The translations under genes and the position numbers were made by a program. The notes under the pieces were generated by a model. It worked only from the letters and a program-made list of their open reading frames with translations, ran no database searches and was not told where the DNA came from. This document shows positions 54,952 to 64,000 of a stretch of DNA of 64,000 nucleotides, in pieces. Every line of letters begins with the position of its first letter. The first letter of the stretch is position 1. Origin of the DNA: Apostichopus japonicus (lineage: Eukaryota > Echinodermata > Holothuroidea > Aspidochirotida > Stichopodidae); the NCBI RefSeq assembly GCF_037975245.1, contig NC_092569.1, forward strand, positions 8,957,001 through 9,021,000. Reading direction: 5' to 3'.

Positions 54952-57900
54952 GCTGTAACTACTACTACTACTAGTAGTACTGCTACTGCTACTGCTACTG
55001 CTACTACTACTACTACTACTACTACTACTGTAACTACTACTACTACTACTACTACTACTGTAACTACTACTACTACTGTAACTACTACTACTAGTACTGC
55101 TACTACTACTTACTACTACTACTAATACTACTTTAACTACTACTACTACTACTACTGTAACTACTACTACTACTACTACTACTGTAACTACTACTACTAC
55201 TACTAGTAGTACTGCTACCTAGACTTAAAGAGATGGAGATTGGATAACACAGACTAACTTCTTCTTTCATCTGGTTAAATGGAAGGCATTCATGGAATTT
55301 TTAGTATAGGGGGCAGGTGGTTCACTATCTGACATGGTTGATGGGTGTACAAACTTAAAAAGTAGGAAGTAATAAATACAAACTTACAACACAAAGGAGT
55401 GAATGGTGCAACAATTAAAGTTAAAGTTACATGATAGTTTTCATGGAAGAGTGTATGACGTGTTACACTACACTTTCACTATATAATGTAAAGGTATATG
55501 CAACAGATATTTGGAGATTAAAACCAATCACCTAATCTATCATTTCTATTCAGACTATACCACTTGTCAGGACTTCATAGATGCTGGTTTCAATATGACA
55601 GGATATTACCAGATTGATCCAGATGGGAGTGCCGCTGGTAATCCCTTTGAGATATTCTGTGACTTTGATACTGTTCTCAATGGAGCAGTCCTTACCACGG
55701 TGAGATTATCTTTAATGTCTTGGTATGTACGCACTATGCAAACTGATAAATTTTATCAAGAAGCTAAACGGAAATTTGATTTAGCCTAAACTTGGAAATA
55801 ATATTTCTGTCACAAGATTCAACAAACATGTCCTGGAATTGTTCAGAATCCTTTCATCAATTTTTTTAACCAACTGGCTGATTTGTCAACAGTCACTTTC
55901 TGTTTACATTTTCTGTTTTTGTATTAAATATTATTGCCATCTGTTTCTTTCCATAGACATGTTTGCTTGCTGATAATTTTAAGTGATTTTACAATTTGTA
56001 AATACCATTATTTTGGCTACCTTTATAGGGAGAAACAAGATTTTTGCATTGTTCTTCTGCAGAATAATCACCCTTGAGATATCAGGGAAATATTAAAGAT
56101 GTTGATAAGTTGTCAGCAGTGAAACCATTTGAGGAAAATGGGTGATATTCTTTTGTTCTTTTGTTTCTATGAAGGTTGAACATGACCAACAGGGACAGAC
56201 ACATCTTCAATTGAAGACATCCCGTTATTCAGGCCCTGGAACATATGAAGTTGATATTGTGTATGGTGGGAATGCCTCAGCAGGTAAAAGATATCACAAA
56301 AGATCTCCCATGAGGATCAAAGAATGCATTTGTGCTAGCTTGAACAATAGACTTGATGTTATAAAAATAACCTATTCCATCTCCAATTGGCAAGCTCCAA
56401 AACGGTAGCTAAATTGTCAATGTCTGGGGCAATCTCTAGACCCACCTAAACCATTTTGTGACACACTGTTAGGTTGGCAGACCTATAGCCTATGTTATGT
56501 TAAGTAGAGTCTGTCCATTTAACCTTAATCAGTTGAGATGAAAAATACCAGAGTGCATTTGTTATATATGTGAGGGGAAGATTACATAGAACAGAAATGA
56601 CTGGATATTTATTTTTGTCATGAAAAAGTCAGCAGTAGCTGTTTCCATAGTTAATGCCATATTTGACTGATCTAGTCTTAGGAATGGTTTTATTTGTGTA
56701 ATCATCTGGAAAGATTCAGAAACGGTATAACTGTCTGTTGTCATATACGTTAGTGGCTACAAAGTTTGTTGTACACTTGAGTTTAAAACTGACAGGAACG
56801 CTGCACAATTGAATCACTACATGTTTGCTGTTAGTTAATACAGCATATATGTAGTATATATACAGCTATGTAGTAGAATATACAGCTATGTAGTATACAT
56901 GAAGTAGTATATACAGCTATGTAGTAGTATATATAGCTACGTAGTATATATACAGCTATATGTAGTAGTAGTATATACAGCTTTGTAGTAGTACAGTATA
57001 TACAGCTATGTACTAGTAGTACATACAGCTATATTTACTACAGTAGTAGTATATACAGCTATCATGCTATGTACTAGTAGTATATACAGCTATATGTACT
57101 ACAGTAGTAGTATATACAGCTATCATGCTATGTACTAGTAGTATATACAGCTATATGTACTAAAGTATATACAGCTATCATGCTATGTACTTGTAGTATA
57201 TACAGCTATATGTACTAAAGTAGTAGTATATACAGCTATCATGCTATGTACTAGTAGTATATACAGCTATATGTACTAAAGTAGTAGTATATACAGCTAT
57301 CATGCTATGTACTAGTAGTATATACAGCTATATGTACTACAGTAGTAGTATATACAGCTATCATGCTATGTACTAGTAGTATATACAGCTATATGTACTA
57401 AAGTATATACAGCTATCATGCTATGTACTAGTAGTATATACAGCTATATGTACTAAAGTAGTAGTATATACAGCTATCATGCTATGTACTTGTAGTATAT
57501 ACAGCTATATGTACTAAAGTAGTAGTATATACAGCTATCATGCTATGTACTTGTAGTATATACAGCTATATGTACTAAAGTATATACAGCTATCATGCTA
57601 TGTACTTGTAGTATATACAGCTATATGTACTACAGTAGTAGTATATACAGCTATCATGCTATGTACTTGTAGTATATACAGCTATATGTACTAAAGTATA
57701 TACAGCTATCATGCTATGTACTTGTAGTATATACAGCTATATGTACTACAGTAGTAGTATATACAGCTATCATGCTATGTACTTGTAGTATATACAGCTA
57801 TATGTACTAAAGTATATACAGCTATCATGCTATGTACTAGTAGTATATACAGCTATATGTACTAAAGTAGTAGTATATACAGCTATCATGCTATGTACTT

Positions 57901-60900
57901 GTAGTATATACAGCTATATGTACTAAAGTAGTAGTATATACAGCTATCATGCTATGTACTAGTAGTATATACAGCTATATGTACTAAAGTAGTAGTATAT
58001 ACAGCTATCATGCTATGTACTTGTAGTATATACAGCTATGTAGTAGTTGGACTATGTACTAGTAGTACATACAGCTATGTACTAGTAGTATACAACTATG
58101 TACTAGTAGTATATACAGCTACAGTATGTAATAGTATATACAACTTTGTACTAGTAGTGTATATGCTATGTAATTGTATATAGTAGTATACAGGGAGACT
58201 GATTTGTACCTGCAGAATTGGGCAATCTTGCGGGTTACTGGACCAGGTTTCTATTGGGAGACTTTCATATAATGAGATTTTGTTACGTAGCAGGCCAACT
58301 TAAGGTTACAACTTTTATTATTCCAGTGATACCTTTCTTCATTGTAATTTGTTTCTCTATAAGATATTCATGGGTCAGCAGCTGATCGCATCCATATATC
58401 CTTGGTATGGTTTATTCACAGCTGAAGTAAACGTTATGGCGCGAACACAATACAAGTGTACTCAGTACATCCGGTACAAATGTAAGATGACAAAGATTTG
58501 GGATTCGAAAGACGACACTCACTACACCTGGTGGGAGGCCAGTGATGGTTCTCAAATGGACAATTGGGGCGCAGTGGACACCGGGAACACCGGCTGCCTG
58601 TGTGGTCAGTATGGAACATGCCGTGGGGGGTCATCACTACGCTGCCACTGTGATGAAGAGTACAATGGATTTCTAATGGATGGTGGTCTACTCTTGGACA
58701 AGAGTTTCCTCCCGATCAACAAACTGGCTGTCGGTGATCACGGTTCTGGTAGAGAGGAGGCTTACTATGAAATGGGTGTTCTGACATGCTACGGTGGTGA
58801 TGGTTCGTAATCAGGCCTTGTCTTTTGTATTCAATTTGCATGAGCTTGATCACAATAGATCAATAGATCCTTCCTTGATCCCCCTCCACACTATTAAGTT
58901 TGAGACCGGCAAACTTTTCAAGCAAAATCTATGAGGTTTAACCAACAGTTGAACCGGACCAGTCCCAGTTGCAGCTAACATAATTTATTACAGCCCCTGA
59001 TGTAACCTACAACTAAACTATTAATAAACATACCACTGCTGCTAACATAATTTATTACAGCCCCTGATGTAACCTACTACTAAAATATCATATTGTACCT
59101 CACAAATTTAATTAAATATCATTTATATGTTTTTCATTTGCAAACATTTGACATTTGCATTATTTATCATGCCTGGTGTAACACATGAGATTATGTTAAT
59201 ACAGCTGTTACCCTTCATTAGTAACTAATTAATAAGTTTTAATTAAACTTGTACACTCACACTCAATAGGATGATAGGTTTCACTTCTTGTCTTCTGAAA
59301 CTTGTCTCATGTGATACCTTATTCTTCACCTCTCAGTTTGACTTTGTTTCCACACTAGGTGTTTCTTTCCCTGTTCCAACATCATGTAAAGATGCATCTG
59401 ATATGGGTTACACAACCACTGGTTATTATGTAATAGACAATGATGATTTCTCTGGCCCTCTTGGTCTCCTACTTGGTGAGTTAGTTACATTATAACAGTA
59501 AATAATAATTTGATTTGTTAACATTATCTTGTATTTATGGTCTTCATCACATGAAGATGGCACAGGTTTTGTGTTAGGTATTCAATTTAATAAGTGATAA
59601 TAGTGATCCTAGAAGGGCACTCAAAGTGAAAACATAACAGGAAATAGTCTTGTGTTTACTGTAGGCCAAGCTCATGTGACATGAAATTTTGCATTTGTAG
59701 GTATGTACTGAATAAACTGTGCAGGTTCTGGGGACATGGAAACTTCAAAAGCCATTATGGTGTACAAAAGCAGATGATTATTTCCGACATAACATATGTG
59801 ATATATATGGACATTGTGGTAATTTTTTAGAAACAAACATTACCCAATTAAAGTAGATCTTTTTCACTTTCATACTATAATTCTACTTTGTATGTAAGTG
59901 TCATTTCTGAACTCATTTTAGTTGTCATGAAATGTTAGAACATTTCCTACCATGCAGCAGGTAATTTCACCTTTTCATATGAGAGGGAATATATCTTTGA
60001 TTTTGTACAGACAATCACTCTTTAATAGGTAATTGTTTGACTTAATCTGGTGAAACGTGAGCCATTGTTCTGAAACACTATCACTGAGCTTTGTTACATA
60101 GATAGCTCATCAGGGTATCATTCTCATTTAATAGAATCATTCATTTAAAGATAAACATCCCTTTGGTTTTCCCTAGTGTACTGTGATTTTGATGCTCTTG
60201 AGAATGCAGTGGTGACCACAGTAGGGCATGACACAGAAGACTGGCGCCAAGTCTCTGGGTATGCTAGGAGTGGTGGATGGGCTAGAGATATCCACTACGA
60301 TCATGTTGATACCATAGGCCAACTTACTGCACTGACAGATGCTGCCACTGCCTGTCGTCAACTTTTCAACTATCGGTCCTTTGAAAGTAAGTTCATTGTG
60401 TAGTCAAGATGGATGGAACCTCAGATTTAAAGTATGATGTTAACATATCTTTTATTTCTTCTGTTATTTCAGGTTCAGAGAGATTGCAAACATATCCTTA
60501 AGCATTCCAAATTGGACAAGCTTATGTTTATTGAAAATATTACACACAGCTGCAAGTTGAAAACAATTCTCATGAAATGTTTGTCTATTTGAAATTAGCA
60601 ATGCAAGGTTGGCTTTTGAATGATCTAGACCAGGGATTTAGTTATACCAAGGTACTACATGAGGAACCATCTCCCTATCCATGATTGGGTTGGTTCTTAT
60701 GTGGTGTCTTTAGTTTATACCAAGGTACTACGTGAGGAACTGTCTCCCTATCCATGCTTGAGTTGGTTCTTATGTGGTGTCTTTATTTTATACCAAGGTA
60801 CTTTATGAGGAACCGTCTCCCTATCCATGATTGAGTTGGTTCTTATGTGGTGTCTTTAGTTTATACCAAGGTACTCCATGAGGAACCGTCTCCCTATCCA

Positions 60901-63900
60901 TGATTGAGTTGGTTCTTATGTGGTGTCTTTAGTTTATACCAAGGTACTACGTGAGGAACCGTCTCCCTATCCATGATTGAGTTGTTTCTTATGTGCAGGT
61001 GTCCTTGTGCTGTCTCATTTTATCCTGAGACATCCATACACAAAGAGATGTATCTGAATTAGAGTGTACATGTACAGGCTTTGACAAAATTACCATGATC
61101 ATTATGATTCATACTTGGTAATGGTGAATTGTGATTGGTCAAAGCAATCCTCACTTAAATACAACTTCTATGTACAGTCAACTTATCAATGACTATGATA
61201 ACAACACAGAAGCTGTCTCGGGTAGTAAATGAAACAACAAAATACACTGACAAAAAGGAGAAGAAATAGTATGGTCTAGAGGGAAAGCTGGCAACCTGTT
61301 CAGTAAACTACCATGATAAGATACTACCTATGACCTTTACATCAAGCATGTCAGATATAAACAGTAGCAGTAGACTGACAGCATAGCTGGTTGTAAATAC
61401 ATGGTTCACACAGCATCATCCTTGTTGCACCTTATTATCACAGTGAGGCTTAATATTATGGATATATCCTACAGAAGATGCACTTTTGTGAACAAAGGGA
61501 TGCACTTCCTTTGCATGTTTCCTTCAAAGGGAAGAACATTGCCTGTGGATTTTTCCTTGCAGGGATGTGGATAATTGTGTGCTTGTTGTGATAATCTCAT
61601 TCATATTCATATTTATTCTATACATATTCATGATTGTGCTTTGGCATGTAACCATCCTCCATTGATGACATGCACTGACAGTCAACATATTGGCGGGATG
61701 GCAACACTTAATCTTATATGTCACAAGATATCTTAACTACAGATATGTTGGTAACAGGAATACTGGATGGCAATGTTATTAGGGTGGTTGTATTCTTTAC
61801 TGAAACATTATAAAATAAAAAATTGGTACAGTAACTGCAATATAGCGAGCGGTAGCCTTTATTAGCATGATACTGAAATGAACTCAAAATGTGCATGTTA
61901 AGGAGGAGGAGTATCACCTGCAAATGTGTACTGCTGAAGACAGCATTGGAATAGTAAAAAGCCACTCTTTATATCGCCGGTATTTTAGGCAAGAAGTAAG
62001 GAAGGTCATCTCTAGAACAAGAAATTTACCAAAACTTTGTCAAACAGCAATTTCTGTGAACCTGTAAATTAATCCCCTTAGATATCATTTCTTTAACAAT
62101 TTGCAGATAGCTGTGCAAATACAACTGAAGTTTATGCATGTTATACAGTATTCTGATATACCTCCGTAATTTAATATCTCACCCTATATCTCCTGCCCCC
62201 ATCTCCCAACCCCTCTGACTTTTCTCATTCTTTTGTATAACAAGTCATGTTTATTCAACAGGTGCCAGGATTTCACTGGCTACTAACAGCTGGTGGTCAA
62301 ACAGAAACTACTCCAAGACTTCGTATCTTGGTGATCACTTAAACAGTGGTAAATGCACTTGTTACCTCTATGGACAATGCTATGACTCCTCGCAGGACTG
62401 CAACTCAGATGCGGGTGTAAACGTCATGCTGGAAGATGGAGGATGGCTCACGCGAAAGGCTGACTTGCCAGTGATGCAGCTGTTCCTGGGAGACACAGGT
62501 GGATCCAAGTACGTCCAATATGAGCTAGGCCAATTGTGGTGCGCAGAGGAAAGTAAGTAGCTAATATTTTCAACTAGTATTTTGTTTCTATCAAACTTTG
62601 AATGAAATTGCTGAAATTCTGTCTTTGTTTTCTTTCCCAATAAAACTGTCAAGTAAATGTTAAAGCAAGATCCTTATTCAAATAATCTGCCACTCTTGGT
62701 GTAAACCACTTATATCCTGTTTTGCTTTATCTTAGCATCTACCGTATTGTCAAGCTGCTATGCAATGAAGCTCAACGGAGATACTGGAAGTGGCTATTTC
62801 CTTGTTGATCCAGATGGAAGTGGTGGAAATGAACCATTTGCTGGTAATTTAAAATGAATTCAGATAAAAAATAATTTGACGGACTTGTTAAATATTTAAT
62901 TTATGGTATTTGAGAATAGCAGAAATATTTGGAACCAAACTGGATGTGACTGTTGTCCTCTGCTAAATGTAGAAATAATGCTTTAGAGCTTCCGTATCTG
63001 GATGAACTCTTTAAATAGCATAAACTGAAGGGGTAAATGTGTTTGCACTTAATATGAAGATGCACAATGCTTCAAGTGATAGGATACAAAACAGTCCTTT
63101 AATTTTGACAGATATTTTAGTTGAGTTTCAGCCAGTTACTGTCTCTTTCAGTTTAACTGCTAACTTTAAAGGGTGACTGTAAGCAGAACTTGAGAATTAA
63201 TATACAATTACCCAAAAAAAAGAGAAAAGTTTAATTTCTGTTCATGTTTATCGATCTGGATTCCCAAACAAATTCTGATACATCATGTTGACTCCTTAGG
63301 TCAGGCCTAGTCGTTTAATCGAGTTGATCCTTCAGTCAATACTTTCTAATATATATATATAAAATGCATGAAGTTTATTTTGATATGAACAACAGGACAC
63401 CCAAGTCAAAGGTCAAGTCCAACTCTGACTATAGGTCATTGACACACTGGTAATTCATATTAAACATTATTTAAAGTAAAACCACAAAAAAAACTTGTCA
63501 TCTGTTTTCTTGTTTATTTTGTGTAATTTGAATCAGTTGAGAAAGTTACTTATGGTCTGTGTGCTTTGGATATAGCTCATTTCTTTAAACTCTATAGTGT
63601 GGTAATATAAAGCACCCATACAAGTTGTCTCTGCTGGTCAATATTCTAAAGCTTGCTCTACTACAGTAGCTGGCATCCTTTAAATTTACACTGACATTCA
63701 TGAAGTAATGGAAAACTTTCTATTTGAAGCCATTTTTAATATTAACCTGTGTTTGATTGCTTACCTTAATCATTGGCATAATACCTTTCTATTATCAGTG
63801 TACTGTGACTTAGATTACAACTCCACTCACGCTGAAATGGTTCTAAGTCATGACACAGAGAACAAGACTCATGTGACTGGGCACACCACAGAGGGGGAAT

Positions 63901-64000
63901 ACTTGAAAATGATCACCTATGATGGAATGATGTACGACCAACTATTAACGCTATTTGATATCAATCAAACAGAAATCTCCATGGCGTGCAGACAGAGCAT
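51784..64000 (+). CDS. secreted protein of tandem neurexin-IV/CASPR-type fibrinogen-like modules (3' end outside window)
   Basis: Ten exons (51784-51856, 53867-53980, 55554-55699, 56175-56283, 58422-58802, 59359-59475, 60177-60386, 62262-62552, 62736-62843, 63799 to beyond 64000) join in frame to about 583 residues. A signal peptide is followed by one half module and then repeated modules of about 160-230 residues. Each starts C..(A/M)G.....G.Y.I...G and runs through F..YCDF, a WW core, C.C/CNSD or CHCDEE, D.G and LP...L..GD, ending L.C. These positions match the fibrinogen-like region of contactin-associated proteins and neurexin IV. No transmembrane segment has appeared by the window edge. 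Most module-boundary introns are phase 1, which permits whole-module gain. The role is unknown; secreted fibrinogen-related proteins often act in recognition or adhesion. Confidence 0.85.
52488..53800. repeat. minisatellite with 156-bp higher-order unit
   Basis: Alternating 82-bp and 74-bp units, each with CTATAATGGGA and TGCCTAGCTTAATAGCATTA. Units start at 52488, 52570, 52644, 52726 and 52800. The first four dimers are nearly identical; the later ones are more diverged. It lies in intron 1 of the fibrinogen-module gene. Confidence 0.95.
53867..53980 (+). CDS. exon 2: N-terminal half module
   Basis: It encodes VANNCSTWYSAG...GYYLIIKNG...AYCPFADVE with acceptor TTTCACACAG and donor GTAAGT. 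It has the opening Cys and GYY-I pattern of the module but no second half, so it is a lone half-module before module 1. Confidence 0.82.
54789..55217. repeat. (ACT)n trinucleotide tract with variants
   Basis: About 430 bp of ACT repeats interrupted by periodic TGTAACT, GCT and AGTAGT variants, in intron 2. Confidence 0.95.
55554..55699 (+). CDS. exon 3: module 1, first part
   Basis: YTTCQDFIDAGFNMTGYYQI through PFEIFCDFDTVLNGAVLTT with acceptor TTTCTATTCAG and donor GTGAGA, ending in phase 0. Unlike modules 2 and 3, no intron precedes the CDF motif. Confidence 0.85.
56175..56283 (+). CDS. exon 4: module 1, middle
   Basis: VEHDQQGQTHLQLKTSRYSG to YGGNASA, aligned with VGHDTEDWRQVSGY in exon 7. 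Acceptor TTTCTATGAAG, donor GTAAAA, phase 1. Confidence 0.75.
56838..58150. repeat. minisatellite of about 51 and 62 bp units
   Basis: Repeated TATATACAGCTATCATGC and GTACTAGTAGTATATACAGC blocks, with a variant lacking AGTAGT. The repeat is rich in AGCT and GTAC palindromes and fills intron 4. Confidence 0.95.
58422..58802 (+). CDS. exon 5: module 1, C-terminal core
   Basis: The acceptor TTTATTCACAG restores phase and gives AEVNVMARTQYKCTQYIRYK, then TWWEASDG, CLCGQYGTC, CHCDEE, DGGLLLDKSFLPINKLAVGD and LTCYGGD. Splicing to exon 6 in frame needs the donor GTTCGT after GATG, which is weak. Without splicing the frame ends four codons later at TAA (58808-58810), so a short isoform is possible. 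Confidence 0.8.
58978..59095. repeat. 65-bp tandem duplication
   Basis: ACATAATTTATTACAGCCCC and following bases occur twice about 65 bp apart in intron 5. Confidence 0.85.
59359..59475 (+). CDS. exon 6: module 2, first part
   Basis: (G)VSFPVPTSCKDASDMGYTTT to GPLGLLL, with acceptor TTTCCACACTAG and donor GTGAGT, phase 1 on both sides. Confidence 0.82.
60177..60386 (+). CDS. exon 7: module 2, middle
   Basis: VYCDFDALENAVVTTVGHDT to CRQLFNYRSFE, acceptor TTTTCCCTAG, donor GTAAGT, phase 1 on both sides. Confidence 0.87.
60644..61008. repeat. 73-bp tandem repeat, 5 units
   Basis: ATACCAAGGTACT starts at 60644, 60717, 60790, 60863 and 60936, with each unit ending near CTTATGTGGTGTC. It lies in intron 7. 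Confidence 0.95.
62262..62552 (+). CDS. exon 8: module 2, C-terminal core
   Basis: SARISLATNSWWSNRNYSKT, CTCYLYGQC, DCNSDAGVNVMLEDGGW, ADLPVMQLFLGDTGGSKYV and LGQLWCAEE. Acceptor TTATTCAACAG, donor GTAAGT, phase 1. This is the best preserved copy of the CASPR-like core. Confidence 0.88.
62736..62843 (+). CDS. exon 9: module 3, first part
   Basis: (T)STVLSSCYAMKLNGDTGSGY to GGNEPFA, acceptor TTTATCTTAG, donor GTAATT, phase 1 on both sides. Confidence 0.82.
63799..64000 (+). CDS. exon 10: module 3, middle (runs off the window)
   Basis: VYCDLDYNSTHAEMVLSHDT to SMACRQS, acceptor TTCTATTATCAG. It aligns with exon 7 and is cut by the window end. Confidence 0.83.

Overview
This is eukaryotic nuclear DNA, AT-rich and intron-rich. 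It most likely comes from a marine invertebrate deuterostome, and an echinoderm such as a sea cucumber is my best guess. That guess rests on inference: MYND-DUF4470 and MS4A-like genes, a secreted gene made of neurexin-IV/CASPR-type fibrinogen-like modules, and dense non-autonomous hAT-like transposons, tRNA-derived SINEs and (TA)n tracts. No bacterial operon, rRNA gene or CRISPR array is visible.

Layout. (1) About 232-1437, minus strand: a 3'-truncated, nonsense-bearing copy of a MYND-DUF4470 gene. (2) 1.4-14.7 kb: mostly intergenic, with a tRNA-like SINE head and one 2.2-kb transposon (copy A). (3) 14746-22959, minus strand: a complete five-exon MS4A/CD20-like four-transmembrane gene of 222 predicted residues, with a probable 5' UTR exon and promoter near 24.3-24.5 kb. 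(4) 25298-27180: transposon copy B. (5) 31281-35090, minus strand: the intact MYND-DUF4470 gene in two coding exons, about 592 residues with two MYND fingers. Its intron is filled with SINEs, (TA)n and a hAT MITE, and a probable promoter lies near 35.6 kb. (6) 36003-38666: transposon copy C. (7) 38.7-51.7 kb: simple repeats, then a dense nest of hAT-like elements, most with readable target-site duplications. (8) 51784 to the window end, plus strand: at least ten exons of a secreted fibrinogen-like-module protein, running off the right edge, with large minisatellites in its introns.

The two complete minus-strand genes may be co-regulated. Upstream of each I see the same C/EBP-type palindrome, 16-18 bp from an identical TATA-like word, plus a shared GATA-like 13-mer. 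With a tetraspan membrane protein, a MYND-type protein and a secreted fibrinogen-like protein nearby, an immune or coelomocyte role is possible, but this is inference only. All exon models come from reading splice sites and protein families by eye. No database search was run.
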